Part shown: one piece after another, positions 9,566-21,220 of the stretch
Position numbering within the stretch: the first letter of the stretch is position 1
Layout of the letters: each line of letters opens with the position of its first letter
Source: Catonia carolina
Taxonomy: Eukaryota; Arthropoda; Insecta; Hemiptera; Achilidae
Reading direction: 5' to 3'
NCBI GenBank assembly: GCA_035578175.1
Contig: JAQMRL010000042.1
Location: forward strand, 1,106,049 to 1,170,048
DNA: 64,000 nucleotides
Notes under the pieces: model-generated
The model's database searches: none
Told to the model about the DNA's origin: nothing
Seen by the model: the letters and a program-made list of their open reading frames with translations, nothing else
Program-made: the position numbers and the translations under genes

Positions 9566-10505
9566 TTTTTACTTTCTCTTGCCTATATGAATATATAGGA
9601 AGGAAAGTATTGTTTTCATGTCGATTTTTCGAAATCGAGTTTTCACCGGATCTATACGTTTTCAGACCCCCTGAACCCAAAAAACATGTTTTTAGCGATT
9701 GGTCTGTGTGTGTGTGTGTGAACAGAATATCTCAAGAATGGAACATTGTACGAACTTGAAACTTGAAACTTAAGCTACATACTACTACCGGACCCGACAC
9801 GAACATTTTCATCAAAATCGGTCAACCGGAAGTAGTAGTTTATTCGTATAATTATTCACTTTTTTGTGATTTTCTCAAAAACTGGTCCTACGATTTTTTT
9901 AAAAATCGCATCATTTACTCAATTTTTTATTCTCTACAAGATAGGGTAGGTGTCATGTTTGCTGAAATTCTGGGTAAGGCTGTTTTTACATAAAAACAAA
10001 GTTTTTTTAAGATTACGGCTTTAATATGCAATTTAGCGAAAAAAACTACATAATAAAAGTTGTAGAGAATTTAAAAACCTACAACTTTTATTTCTAACAT
10101 TTTTTTGTATAACGCTTAGTTTAGCAGTAATTAGCAATTTTCTGTTTTTTTCTCACGAAAACGTGAGAAAAATCGATTTTTTTACGATTTCGGCCTTAGT
10201 ATGCATTTTATAATAAAAGTGTATATAAATAAATTTATAAAAAATTAAAAGATCTGCAACTTTTATTTAGAACATTTTTCTCTACAGAGCCTAGTTTTGC
10301 GTGAAAGAATGATTTTCTGTATTTTTAAGCCAAACTGAGGTTGATTTTCATTTTGCGTCTTTCACTCATGATTAAAATTAGGTTATGTTTATTGAGGTTA
10401 GTTTTTTGTTTATTTCTAATGTTTTATTACTAATATTAGGTTTATTATTAATTATTTATATTGGCAAGAGAAAGTTGTGTGAGTGTTTCACACCAGATTT
10501 TATCA
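9566..10505 (+). repeat. dispersed repeat family D, copy 1
   Basis: Family D is about 1 kb. It runs from ACTTTCTCTTGCCTATATG to TTGGCAAGAGAAAGTTGTG...CACACCAGATTT, so ACTTTCTCTTGCC is inverted at the ends. It has internal small palindromes (CTCACGAAAACGTGAG; GTTGTAGA...TCTACAAC). A TG microsatellite always sits between GCGATTGGTCTG and AACAGAATATCTCAAGAA; here it is only 13 bases (9709-9721). No protein is encoded. Confidence 0.85.
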
Positions 10506-10919
10506 AATTAAAAACACGCACGTTTGATGACACTCAGCAGACTGCTTGTTGTGTTGACTCTCGGGTCTCAAGACTATCAACTGGACACGGAATTCTCTAC
10601 TGTTGACAGTTCAGTCACTGTCGACTGTCGGAGAGCTCTCTCGACAGCACAACTACTCTCAAATGGAAAGCACACTGAAAGCACTGTCGAGAGTTTCTCT
10701 CGACAGTTTCTCTCTAATGGACACTAGGCCTACACACGCTGACGATTCATTATTATAAAGACAAAGCCTGTTTTTTGTGCAGGCTAATTTCCGAAACTAC
10801 TCATCGGATTTTCATGAAGTTTTGACAACACATTCGTATTTTTATATTCACAGCAACGTTTTATTTTAAATTTTTCAAAATTGTAACCCTAAGGGCCCTA
10901 ATAAAGATTATTATAAAAA

Positions 10920-10920
<1 letters not shown>
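10506..10920. other. no gene; CTGTCGAGAG-rich palindromic stretch
   Basis: Bases 10600-10725 repeat CTCTCGACAG and its complement. Similar words occur at 8590-8640, so this may be the edge of an unclassified transposon. The rest is AT-rich and featureless. Confidence 0.4.
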
Positions 10921-10960
<40 letters not shown>

Positions 10961-11060
10961 TGATGGGTGGCACAGTGTTGCTGTTAAAGTTGAAGTTGTT
11001 GAAGGGATTTGATGATGGAGAGAGACGTAAGCGGGGGTTATTATCAAATTGTTGTTGTTG

Positions 11061-11142
<82 letters not shown>
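10921..11142. repeat. two TG microsatellites with a short spacer
   Basis: Pure TG runs at about 10923-10957 and 11063-11142 flank about 100 bases. Open frames here (Cys-Val or Thr-His runs) are artefacts. Confidence 0.95.
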
Positions 11143-11143
<1 letters not shown>

Positions 11144-11159
11144 GGTAAGTTGTCGGCAA

Positions 11160-11621
11160 CTTTAATAAACTAAAAAAATTATTCTGAATATTTTTAGTGT
11201 CAGAATGATTTTTTTATGTACACAAAAATTAATTTTTAATAGGAAATTTTATTTTTCTGTAACGTGAAATTTTGGGTGGCAATGGTAGGTTTACGCCTGT
11301 AGTTTTCGAAATAAGGGTTGTTTCTTTTTGTACACCCTTTTTCAAATTAAATGGCTTTATATCAAACTTTTAAATGAATCGGTGAGTGAAAAAAAGGTAA
11401 CATTCCAAAAAAATGTGAAATTGAACAAAGATAGCAGTTTTGTTAAGTTTACTTGAACGGCGCATCTATTGGTTGATAAAAGGGAAATATTGCTTGTATC
11501 TAAAAGCAGCTAAGCTACATTAAAAATTTAGTAGAGTGGAAAAATGATAATATTCCAGGAATATTACCCTTCTTCCATTCAATTGCGAACAGCTGTTGGA
11601 CCCCACTGGTTTCTGTCTTAT
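11160..11621. repeat. family V segment and featureless spacer
   Basis: 11160-11400 (ACAAAAATTAATTTTTAATAGG... and TACGCCTG...TTTTCGAAATAAGGG) matches 50125-50335, 52440-52640 and 53510-53690. I see nothing in 11401-11621. Confidence 0.6.
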
Positions 11622-12019
11622 TATTGTTGTTGTTTAGGTCATCAGCCAAAAGGCTAGTTTGAACCTGTAGAGGTTTTACTAAGTAAAACGAGGAGTGAGG
11701 TGGTTTACAATTGCCTTCCTCACCGAGTGGAAAAGTACGCTTATCAGCATGCCGAGCCCTCCGAAAAGCACATATTTTCCACCCTGCAAACGACACTTTC
11801 ACTTCATTCACTACAAGGTCTTGCTGTATAATGAAATTCATTACTTTCAGAGAAGATAACTCTGATTAGTGTCACAGTACACCTCTACCTCTTCTGTTCT
11901 TAAATGATTCAGTCATTTAATTGGCTGACCATGTGATAAGAAACAGAACTATTTATTTTAGCCCTGCAATGAACAGATTGAGTGTAAATAATTTGACACT
12001 CCACTTGTCTGTTACGGGC
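11622..12019 (-). repeat. family B, copy 6
   Basis: Complete reverse-oriented B unit ending CTGTTACGGGCA. Confidence 0.85.
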
Positions 12020-12456
12020 AATTATTATTAAAATGTAACTGTAAATTATTTTGAAATAAAACTAAAGTTTTGTAGCATATTGGCACATTATATTGTTTTT
12101 TCAACTTAATTTTTCCTATTCACTTGTACCAACCAAATCTAGAAAAAGGTGAATAGTCAACATATTAATAATCAAAAATCAATCCCATGATTATTGTAAA
12201 ACAAATTCTAAAGGCACCATTAAAAAGCTTTAATATAGTACTACAAATGACCGATTGAACATTTTACCATTAAAACAGGTTGGCTGCCGCCCATGTTAAA
12301 GGAAACCCCTTCCCGACAGGCCGTGCGATAAAAACATAGTTTCTTTTTAATTATGCGTTTATTATTCTATTAATATAAAAAAAACCATTAATACAATAAA
12401 AAATAATGAAAAAAATGAGTTCACCAATTTAAATTAATTAGATAAAAAACTAATTC
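12020..12456. other. no feature recognised
   Basis: AT-rich spacer with no convincing frame or repeat match inside the window. Confidence 0.5.
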
Positions 12457-12852
12457 TGCCCATAACAGACAGGTGGAGTGTCAAATTATTTACACCCCAT
12501 CTGTTAGTTGCAGGGCTAAAATAAATAGTTCTGTTTCTTATCACATGATCAGCCAATTAAATGACTGAATCATTTAAGAACAGAAGAGGTAGAGGTGTAA
12601 AAGACACTAATCAGAGTTATCTCCTCTGAAAGTAATGAATTTCATTATACAGCCAGACCCTGTGGTGAATGAAGTGAATGTGTCATTTGCAGAGTGGAAA
12701 ATATGTGCTTTTCAGAGGGTCTGGCATGCTGATAAGTGTACTTTTCCAATCAGTGAGGAAGGCAATGGTAAACCACCTCACTCCTCGTTTTACTTAGTAA
12801 AACCTCTAGAGGTTCAAACCAGCTTTTCGGCTGATGACCTAAACAACAACAA
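12457..12852 (+). repeat. family B, copy 7
   Basis: Complete B unit, CTGCCCATAACAGACAGG to CTAAACAACAACAAA. Confidence 0.85.
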
Positions 12853-13102
12853 AAAACTAATACGATCAAACAACAAATTAAACTAAAAAATGGACTACAT
12901 TCACAATAAAATGATGTTTATTCAATGAAACAACGGAAGCGAATGCCGTCAGTTCTCTCGCGTGTCATTAGAGTTCTTCTGGCTTCTCAAAGATGTTGCT
13001 ACCGTAGATATACGCAAAAGTATGCCATAGAGGCCGTATTAAAATTACAACACTCTCCAAGCAGGCCGCGAAAAGATATAGTCTGTTAACATAGAGTCCG
13101 TA
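12853..13102. other. no feature recognised
   Basis: Spacer ahead of the LINE relic; the LINE 5' truncation point lies somewhere near its end. Confidence 0.4.
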
Positions 13103-13931
13103 GTGCAGTTCTTGAATCAAATGTTATTAACAGTTAATGGGAAAAAGTGTCAGTACTTGCAGTTCAAAAATAAACATAACGTTAAAGAAAGTAGAGAAGT
13201 GGATGTATTTATTCATAATAATAGTTTAGAGCATGTAGAAACAGTGAAGTTCCTGGGCGTATCTCTAGATAGATCTTTGTCTTGGGACTTCTATATCAAT
13301 CAAGTTTGTAGTAAAATATCATCTGGGGTATTTGCACTAAAACAAATCGCCAGATTAAATGATAAAAAATTACTAATGGCAGCTTATCATGGCCTCATTC
13401 TGTCTCATATCCGGTATGGTATTTTAGTATGGGGTAATTCTAGCATGGGTAATATGAATAGGGTTTTTAAAATTCAAAAGAAAGCTATTAGGTGTATGGT
13501 GGGAGCTAACCAGCTAACCTCATGCAGGCCACTATTTAAGGAGCTTAAATTGCTTACAGTTCCCTGTCTCTACATTTTTGAAGTGATTATGTATGTTAGG
13601 CAAAATAATTTTATGCAGAATTTCAATGTTCACAATCATAACACGAGAAACAGGAATGATTATTATGTGGCTAATCACTCCACAAAATTGGTTGAACAAA
13701 AACCTACTTATGCAGGGAGAAAATTCATAAATAAATTACCCCAATCTTTAAAGTGTTGTGAGGATTTGAATTCCTTTAAAAAAAATGTAAAAAATTACTT
13801 GATCAGTGAAACTTTTTATAGCGTACAAGAATTTCTTTCTTGATAGTAGTGATACATTGTGTGTTTCTTATATGTATTTCAGGTGTTACATCTGACGACA
13901 TGTCCTATACTCCTCCTGGAGTCTCCAGGGC

Positions 13932-13968
<37 letters not shown>
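13103..13968 (+). pseudogene. 5'-truncated Jockey-like LINE with poly(A) tail
   Basis: A 246-residue open frame (13103-13843) is the post-catalytic part of a non-LTR reverse transcriptase: VKFLGVSLDRSLSWDFYINQ, AYHGLILSHIRYGILVWG, KAIRCMVG, YAGRKFINKLPQSLK. It ends at VQEFLS, followed by a short 3' UTR and about 34 A residues. The catalytic FADD motif is missing through 5' truncation. The long intact frame and intact tail suggest a fairly young insertion. Jockey superfamily is likely; the clade is not certain. Confidence 0.85.
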
Positions 13969-13973
<5 letters not shown>

Positions 13974-14328
13974 TTAACAAAATTGTAGAATAGGAATTGA
14001 GTAGCAACCGTATTACTCACGGCCTGCCTCTGAGTAACAAAAGCGTGAGTAGCGCCCCGGCGCATTTCACGGCAGCCAACCTGTCTTAAACCAAAAACAA
14101 AGTCACAAAGCAATTTTTTTTAATTTCTCGAAAATAAGGATTTTGGAATATTACCCTTTTTCCACTCACAGATTCAAATATTGTTTCGGTACTGAAAGGG
14201 TTAAAAAAATATTGTTGAAATTGGTTTGATGTCCTATAAGTAATTACGAAACGTGGTTGATGTCTGTAGAAACACACGCGTAACCTTGATTCGTGTCACC
14301 GCTACCCCTTGCCGGCCACATTAGCGTA
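13969..14328. other. AT-rich spacer with family V-like fragments
   Basis: ATTGTTTCGGTACTGAAAGGG and neighbouring words echo the family V end. No gene is seen. Confidence 0.4.
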
Positions 14329-14512
14329 GGTTTTTTTTTTTTTTTTTTGGTTTAACGTTCGACTGTTTTGCAAATTGCTGCTAATGCAGACGGTGAAGGA
14401 TGAAATGCATTTTTTGTAACGTATGAAAAAATGTCATGCCCGAGTGGGATTCGAACCCAAGACCGCGTGATGAGAGGCGAGCACGTTACCAACATTGCCA
14501 ACGCGGCCGATG
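14329..14512 (-). repeat. tRNA-derived SINE, family S2, copy a
   Basis: On minus it has a tRNA-like head (GGTAACGTGCTCGCCTCTCAT, then B box GGTTCGAATCC), a CCGTCTGCATTAGCAG body and a poly(A) tail (poly-T at about 14331-14348 on plus). Confidence 0.75.
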
Positions 14513-14610
14513 TAGTTGGCGTAGTTGGTAACGTGCTCGCCTCTCATCATGCGGTCTTAGGTTCGAATCCCATTCAGACACTGCATATTTTCATACGTTA
14601 CAAAAAAAAC
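14513..14610 (+). repeat. SINE S2, copy b, head part only
   Basis: The tRNA-like head with GGTTCGAATCC lies head-to-head with copy a, forming an inverted pair. Confidence 0.7.
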
Positions 14611-14730
14611 ATTTGAAGTGGTCGATAGAAGACACTGCTAACTCACATCAACATAATTTTATGCAATGTCATTTTAAAAGTTTTCTGAAATCTACAAATC
14701 ATATTTTTGAATTTTTTTGTTAAACATTTA

Positions 14731-15683
14731 TTTTTACTTTCTCTTGCCTATATAAATATATAGGAAGGAAAGTATTGTTTTCATGTCGATTTTAAGAAAT
14801 CGAGTTTTCACCGGATCTATACGTTTTCAGACCCCCTGAACCCACACAAACATGTTTTTAGCGATTGGTCTGTGTGTGTGTGTGTGTGTGTGTATGTGAA
14901 CAGAATATCTCAAGAACGGAACATTGTACGAACTTGAAACTTGAAACTTAAGTTACATACCACTACCGGACTCGACACGAACATTTTCATCAAAATCGGT
15001 CAACCGGAAGTGGTAGTTTATTCGTGTAATTTTTCACTTTTTTGCGATTTTCTCAAAAACTGGTCCTACGATTTTTTTTAAAATCGCCTGGTTTACTCAA
15101 TTTTTTATTCTCTACAAGATAAGGTAGGCGTCATGTTTGCTGAAATTCTGGGTAAGGCTGTTTTCACGTAAAAACGTTGTTTTTTTAAGATTACAGCTTT
15201 AATATGCATTTTAGCGCAAAACTTTATATAATAAAAGTTGTAGAGAATTAAAAATTCTACAACTTTTATTTCAAATAATTTTTTGTATAACGCTTAGTTT
15301 AGCGGTAATTTGCGATTTTCTGTTTTTTTTTTCTCACGAAAATGTGTGAAAAATTGATTTTTTTAAGATTTCGGCCTTAGTATGCATTTTACGACAAAAG
15401 TGTATATAATTTAATTTATAGAAAATTAAAAGATCTACAACTTTTATTTAAAGCATTTTTCTCTACAGAGCCTAGTTTAGAGAGAAAGAGTGATTTTCCG
15501 TATTTCTAAGGCAAACTGAGGTTGATTTTCATTTTGCATCATTCACTCATGATTAAAATAAGGTTATGTTTGTTGAGGTTAGTTTTTTGTTTATTTCTTA
15601 TGTTTTATTACTAATGTTAGGTTTATTATTAATTATTTGCATTGGCAAGAGAAAGTTGTGTGAGTGTTTCACACCAGATTTTT
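14731..15683 (+). repeat. family D, copy 2
   Basis: Complete copy; TG tract about 25 bases at 14870-14894. Confidence 0.85.
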
Positions 15684-16270
15684 TCTGATAATCTGCGTTC
15701 GTAAGATCGTAAATATGGCATGCTGTTTAAAACGTGCTGAACATTTTATTTTTACAGAAACATTTAAACACACATTTAAAAAAATATTTAAGAAACATTT
15801 AAAAAAAAATCACACGAAAAATTTTGCGGGTTAGCACTTTCTTCTTCCGAGCCCGTTTTTAAAAAAAAAAAATACCGCCACCCCTTTATTTCATCCCTCA
15901 CCGTCTGCATTAGCAGTAATTGCAGAACAATCAGACGTTAAACAATAAAGAAAAAATACCGCCACCCCTTCATTTATCTGCTGATATTGCCGGCTGACAA
16001 TATTTTTAGTCTTTCCGACAAACTTTTGTCGTCATAAATAAACCTTTGACACTTATTAGAAAGTAAAAAATAAAAAAAGACATAGCTATTGGACCGGATA
16101 AAAATTCACAAACAACACATCCATTATAAAAATAAAATAATTGACCTCTGGGTGAATTTAATTGTTGACGAAATTCTTTCAATGGCCGAACCGATGCTGA
16201 GAGACTCATCAGTTAAAAAAAACATCAAATTTGAAAAATACTTAATCTATAAATTAAAACACAAATACTA
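15684..16270. repeat. mixed fragments (SINE S2 tail, family V tail)
   Basis: 15890-15945 repeats the S2 body (CCGTCTGCATTAGCAGTAAT). 16075-16160 resembles the family V end (TTGGACCGGA..AAAATTCA, TTGACCTCTGG.TGAATTTAA). No gene is seen. Confidence 0.5.
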
Positions 16271-16500
16271 GTAAAACAATGTGATTAAATTAATTACCTT
16301 TGTGAACAAAAAGCAACAAAACAACACTCTGTGTAAGTAAAATAAAAACACAAATAGAGATATCCATTTGAGCTTAAATAAATATCGTTCTACTACAGAT
16401 ATAAACAAACGAATCTATTTCATCATTTCAAGAAAACATTTCCAGCTGATTATTTTGAAAATTGATTTTATATCACGGAAGTCAAGTCACGTAAATGACG
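16271..16500. repeat. dispersed repeat family W, copy 1
   Basis: Sequence from ATTACCTTTGTGAACAAAAAG to CATTTCCAGCTG recurs at 53790-53990 with small changes. Class unknown. Confidence 0.6.
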
Positions 16501-16682
16501 CTGAATGAAATTTTATTATAGACTAAATTAATTTAGAACTTAAAAACACGGACAATCAATAATTAAGGCTTAACTAAACGAGTTTCAGAGCACAAGAAAC
16601 TTTCTTTTGTAATAACTAATAATAATTATTGTAATACAGAACCTCGTTCTCCTGGAGAACGTTATTCGGGATTGGAAAATGG

Positions 16683-16868
16683 AAACTTGCCAATAAAGGA
16701 TTGTAAAACAAACAAACTTACCAATAAAGGATTGTAAAACCAACAAACTTGCCAAGAAAGGATTGTAAAACCAACAAAATTGCCAATAAAGGATTGTAAA
16801 ACCAACAAATTTGCCAATAAATGATTGTAAAACTAACAAACTTGCCAATAAAGGATTGTAAAACCAAG
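16683..16868. repeat. 31-bp minisatellite, about six copies
   Basis: The unit is built on TTGCCAATAAAGGATTGTAA followed by AACCAACAAAC. Because 31 is not a multiple of three, the open minus-strand frame across it cycles through phases and is not a gene. Confidence 0.85.
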
Positions 16869-16889
16869 TACACATTGGAGGATCATAAA

Positions 16890-17018
16890 AGGTAGGCTAC
16901 AAAGATATACTGTTTTCGATTGGCAGACGATTTAGCAATCGTTTCTACGAATACGGAAACTGCAACAGAGCAAAAACAAGGAAAAAGCAGGACTACACAT
17001 TTCTTTTAAGAAAACTAA
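16890..17018 (+). pseudogene. short LINE reverse-transcriptase relic
   Basis: One frame gives LADDLAIVSTNTETATEQ, the catalytic (Y/F)ADD region. After a frameshift it gives GLHISFKKTKY, the next conserved RT block. The pogo-type element at 17022 interrupts it. Confidence 0.6.
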
Positions 17019-17021
17019 ATA

Positions 17022-17720
17022 CAGTAAAACCTCACTAATTCGGAATTCGCGATATTTCTGACTACTCCAAGAAGAGCAGCTTTTTTTATATTTTTTTAGA
17101 AGTTTTTTAGTTAAAAATTAATAAAGTGCTACTTCAAAAAATAATAGCTTTTAACTGTCTAATAAAAATTGTTTCATCCTGTAATACATTATTGGTTACT
17201 CAGTGAAGAAAACGTTCCACAATTTAAGCTAGTGAAGTGAGAAACCACATAGACGAACTTATTGAATTTTCAAACTTCAATCCGGAATTCAATGACTATT
17301 ATCTTGCCCTAAGAGAGAGGCGCCAACAAGTTATTTAAAATAACAAGTTTTTTTTTCTAAGCAACCTCAAATAATCCCTGAGGATATTTGTCAACCCTCT
17401 TCTTCAACAAGTGCCAAATAATCGGTACGTAAGTACAGGTTTTAATTAAATATCATTTTACACTGGACATTTATTATTTAACAATATTTTTACTGCCGTA
17501 AAAATTTTTATTTCTATACTTTTAACTTTGTTGTTTTTCAATATACTGTACTGTAAATTCATTAAACATCGATATTTCAGATAAGTAACGTTTATTTTTT
17601 AATTTTAATTACCTAAATTATTCAGTTTTTAGATGTAAACAAATATTCGCGATAATTCGGACTTTCAATAATTCGGACTTCACGTCCCCCCAATTAGTCC
17701 GAATTAGTGAGGTTTTACTG
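17022..17720. mobile_element. pogo/Tigger-type non-autonomous element
   Basis: The ends CAGTAAAACCTCACTAATTC and its reverse complement are flanked by TA (17020-17021 and 17721-17722). The interior keeps a short transposase-tail-like frame (ELIEFSNFNPEFNDYYLAL). A deletion derivative. Confidence 0.85.
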
Positions 17721-17888
17721 TACAGTAGAATCTCAGAAGTCCGGCCTGTTCGGAACCGAGAGGGTGCAGGATTACTGAAAATGCCGGATTACTAGATGTG
17801 TTGGAATTTTGGAACTATAAATTATAAGTTTAATCAAAAAATGAATATGCATTGATTTCCATGTGATTTTAAATTAAATTAACTAATT

Positions 17889-18773
17889 AAAAATCTGGTG
17901 TGAAACACTCACACAACTTTCTCTTGCCAATGCAAATAATTAATAATAAACCTAACATTATTAATAAAATATTAGAAATAAACAAAAACTAACCTCAAAA
18001 ACATAACCTTATTTTAATCATGAGTGAATGACGCAAAATGACAATCGAACTCAGTTTGGCTTAAAAATACGGAAAATCACGCTTTCACGCTAAACTAGGC
18101 TCTGTAGAGAAAAATGCTTTAAACAAAAGTTGTAGATCTTTTAATTTTCTATAAATTTAATTATATACACTTTTGTCGTAAAATGCATACTAAGACCGAA
18201 ATGTTAAAAAAATCGATTTTTCTCACGTTTTCGTGAGAAAAAAACAGAAAATCGCAAATTACCGCTAAACTAAGCGTTATACAAAAAAATGTTTGAAATA
18301 AAAGTTGTAGAATTTTACATTCTCTACAACTTTTATTATATAACGTTTTGCACTAAAATGCATATTAAAGCCGCAATCTTAAAAAGAAAATGTTTTTACG
18401 TAAAAACAGCCTCACGCAGAATTTCAGCAAACATGGCGCCTACCCTATATTGTAGAGCATAAAAAATGTAGTAAACCAGGTGATTTTAAAAAAAATCGTA
18501 GGACTAGTTTTTGAGAAAATCGCAAAAAAGTGAAAAATTATACGAATAAACTACTACTTCCGGTTGACCGATTTTGATGAAAATGTTCGTGTCGGGTTCG
18601 GTAGTGATATGTAACTTAAATTTCAATTTTCAAGTTCGTACAACGTTCCGTTCTTGAGATATTCTGTTCACACACACACACGCACACACACACACACACA
18701 CACGCGCGTGCACACACACACACGCGCGCGCACACACACACACACGCGCGCACACACACGCGCGCACACACAC

Positions 18774-18835
<62 letters not shown>

Positions 18836-18984
18836 ACACACAGACCAATCGCTAAAAACATGTTTGTGTGGGTTCAGTGGGTCTGAAAACGTATAGATCC
18901 GGTGAAAACTCGATTTCTTTAAAATCGACATGAAAACAATACTTTCCTTCCTATATATTCATATAGGCAAGAGAAAGTAAAAAA
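17889..18984 (-). repeat. family D, copy 3
   Basis: Complete, with an approximately 170-base CA tract interrupted by CG (18671-18842). It shares diagnostic variants with copy 4. Confidence 0.85.
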
Positions 18985-19255
18985 GGTTTGCTGAGTACTT
19001 TTGTAGTAATTGTACTGAACATAATTATCGGCTATTGACATCGCCTAGTGCAGTGTGGGGGTGCTAATGTTGTGAGAGTAATTACGTTTCGTTGTCAATT
19101 CAGCAAGAAGTATAGAGTATGACCCATTTCTGGGTTTTGGATAAAAGGCAAAAAATTATTCCATTTAACATTAATTAAGGTCTGCTTATTAATTTCTTTA
19201 ATCAAATCCTAAACATACATGTCATATTAAATCGGCCGTAATTAGGTCGAGTTGA
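18985..19255. other. spacer between inverted D copies
   Basis: Nothing recognised. Confidence 0.4.
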
Positions 19256-19393
19256 TTTTTACTTTCTCTTGCCTATATGAATATATAGGAAGGAAAGTAT
19301 TGTTTTCATGTCGATTTTAAAGAAATCGAGTTTTCACCGGATCTATACTTTTTCAGACCCCCTGAACCCACACAAACATGTTTTTAGCGATTG

Positions 19394-19477
<84 letters not shown>

Positions 19478-20290
19478 GTGTGTGTGTGTGTGTGTGTGTG
19501 TGTATGTTAACAGAATATCTCAAGAACGGAACATCGTACGAACTTGAAGCTTAAAACTTAAGTTGCATATCACTACCGGACCCGACACGAACATTTTCAT
19601 CAAAATCGGTCAACCGGAAGTAGTAGTTTATTCGTATAATTTTTCACTTTTTTGCAATTTTCTCAAAAACTAGTCCTACGATTTTTTTAAAAATCAACTG
19701 GTTTACTACATTTTTTATGCTCTACAATATAGGGTAGGCGCCACGTTTGCTGAAATTCTGCTTGAGGCTGTTTTTACGTAAAAACATTTTCTTTTTAAGA
19801 TTGCGGCTTTAATATGCATTTTAGCTCAAAACGTTATATAATAAAAGTTGTAGAGAATGTAAAATTCTACAACTTTTATTTCAAACATGTTTTTGTTTAA
19901 CGCTTAGTTTAGCGGTAATTTGCGATTTTCTGTTTTTTTTTCTCACGAAAACGTGAGAAAAATCGATTTTTTTAACATTTCGGTCTTAGTATGCATTTCA
20001 CGACAAAAGTGTATATAATTAAATTTATAGAAAATTAAAAGATCTACAACTTTTGTTTAGAGCATTTTTCTCTACAGAGCCTAGTTTAGCGTGAAAGCGT
20101 GATTTTCCGTATTTGTAAGCCAAACTGAGTTCGATTGTCATTTTGCGTCATTCACTCATGATTAAAATAAGGTTATGTTTTTGAGGTTAGTTTATTGTTT
20201 ATTTCTAATATTTTATTAAAAATGTTAGGTTTATTATTAATTATTTGCATTGGCAAGAGAAAGTTGTGTGTGTGTTTCACACCAGATTTT
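19256..20290 (+). repeat. family D, copy 4
   Basis: Complete copy; TG tract at about 19397-19503, broken by AAG once. Confidence 0.85.
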
Positions 20291-20417
20291 TTTAATTCAA
20301 TTTAAATCTTTTACCAAAATCTGTCCTGGGTGAATTTTCATACTTTTAGGCCGAATATTTTAAGGGCCGGATTACTGTATCTATTCTACTACTGCTATTT
20401 CGGCCTTTGTTTGCATT

Positions 20418-20594
20418 GCCGGCTGCATTGGCGTAGTTGGTAACGTGCTCGCCTCTCATCATGCGGTCTTGGGTTCGAATCCCATTCAGGCACGGCATAT
20501 TTTTATACGTTGCAAAAATCATTTCATCCTTAACCGTCTGCATTAGCAGTAATTGCAGAACAGTCGGACGTTACACCAAAAAAAAAAAAAAAAA
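20418..20594 (+). repeat. SINE S2, copy c
   Basis: tRNA-like head with A-box-like TGGCGTAGTTGGTAACG and B box GGTTCGAATCC, the CCGTCTGCATTAGCAG body and a poly(A) tail. It is not a functional tRNA: the stems are imperfect and it belongs to a repeat family. Confidence 0.8.
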
Positions 20595-20599
20595 TTAGT

Positions 20600-21220
20600 T
20601 CGCATTTTACGATAAAATTATAACCAAATTTATGAGAAAATTAAAAGTTCTACAACTCTAATTTTAGGCATTTTTCTCTACCGAACCTAGTTTAGCATAT
20701 TATTAAGCCAAACTAGGTTGGTTTTTATTTTGCATCATTCACTCATGATTAAAATAAGGTTATATTTTTTAAATTTAGTGTTTTGTTTATTTTTAATGTT
20801 TTATTACTAATGGTAGGTTAACCCACCGGGTTGGTCTAGAGGTAAAGTCGTCGCCAAAATCAGCTGTTTAACAGATGATTTTCGGAGACGAAGGTTCCTG
20901 GTTCAAATCCTAGTAAAGGTAGTTACTTTTATACGGATTTGAATACTAGACAGTGATTGCCGGTTTACTTTGATGGTTGGGGTTCAATTAACCATACTCT
21001 CTCAGGAGTGGTCGACCTGGGTCTGTACAAGACTACACCTCATATACACGTCATACACATCATCCTCATCTGATTGGGTGATGGGGTTGCTTATTGTTCT
21101 GAATTGAACAGATTGCAACGTACACATATTAGGAATTTAAAAAAAAAAAAAAATGGTAGGTTACATCGCTCATTATTTGCATTGGCAAGAGAAAATCGCG
21201 TGTGTGTTTCACACCAGAAC
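20600..21220 (+). repeat. family D, copy 5 (3' part), split by SINE S1
   Basis: The D 3' end is interrupted at 20821-21152. Confidence 0.75.
20821..21152 (+). repeat. SINE S1, copy c, with target-site duplication
   Basis: ATGGTAGGTTA flanks it (20810-20820 and 21153-21163). It starts ACCCACCGGGTTGG and ends in about 13 A residues, so it inserted by retrotransposition. The B box GGTTCAAATCC is intact. Confidence 0.9.

Larger units (their letters stand above)
17723..20394. mobile_element. second pogo-like element loaded with two D copies
   Basis: The left end CAGTAGAATCTCAGAAGTCC...GGATTACTGAAAATGCCGG finds an inverted partner at 20360-20394 (GGGCCGGATTACTG...ATTCTACTACTG). D copies 3 and 4 fill most of the interior. 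The right boundary is approximate and a clean TA duplication is not evident there. Confidence 0.5.

Noticed and set aside
14450..14590. Candidate tRNA genes (also at 20430, 23565, 50630, 50985, 54090)
   Set aside because: The Pol III boxes are good, but cloverleaf stems are mismatched and each sits at the head of a dispersed SINE-type unit, so they are tRNA-derived SINEs.
16585..16875. Minus-strand hydrophobic frame (LLVLQSFIGKF repeats)
   Set aside because: Produced by a 31-bp minisatellite. The reading phase rotates each unit, so no consistent peptide is encoded.
16000..17000. CRISPR-like array in the 31-bp repeats
   Set aside because: Contiguous tandem units without unique spacers, in a eukaryotic context.
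18616..18931. Cys-Val, Val-Cys and Thr-His open frames over CA/TG tracts (also at 10911, 19308, 55788-56265, 58578)
   Set aside because: Microsatellite translation inside family D or alone; no gene signal.
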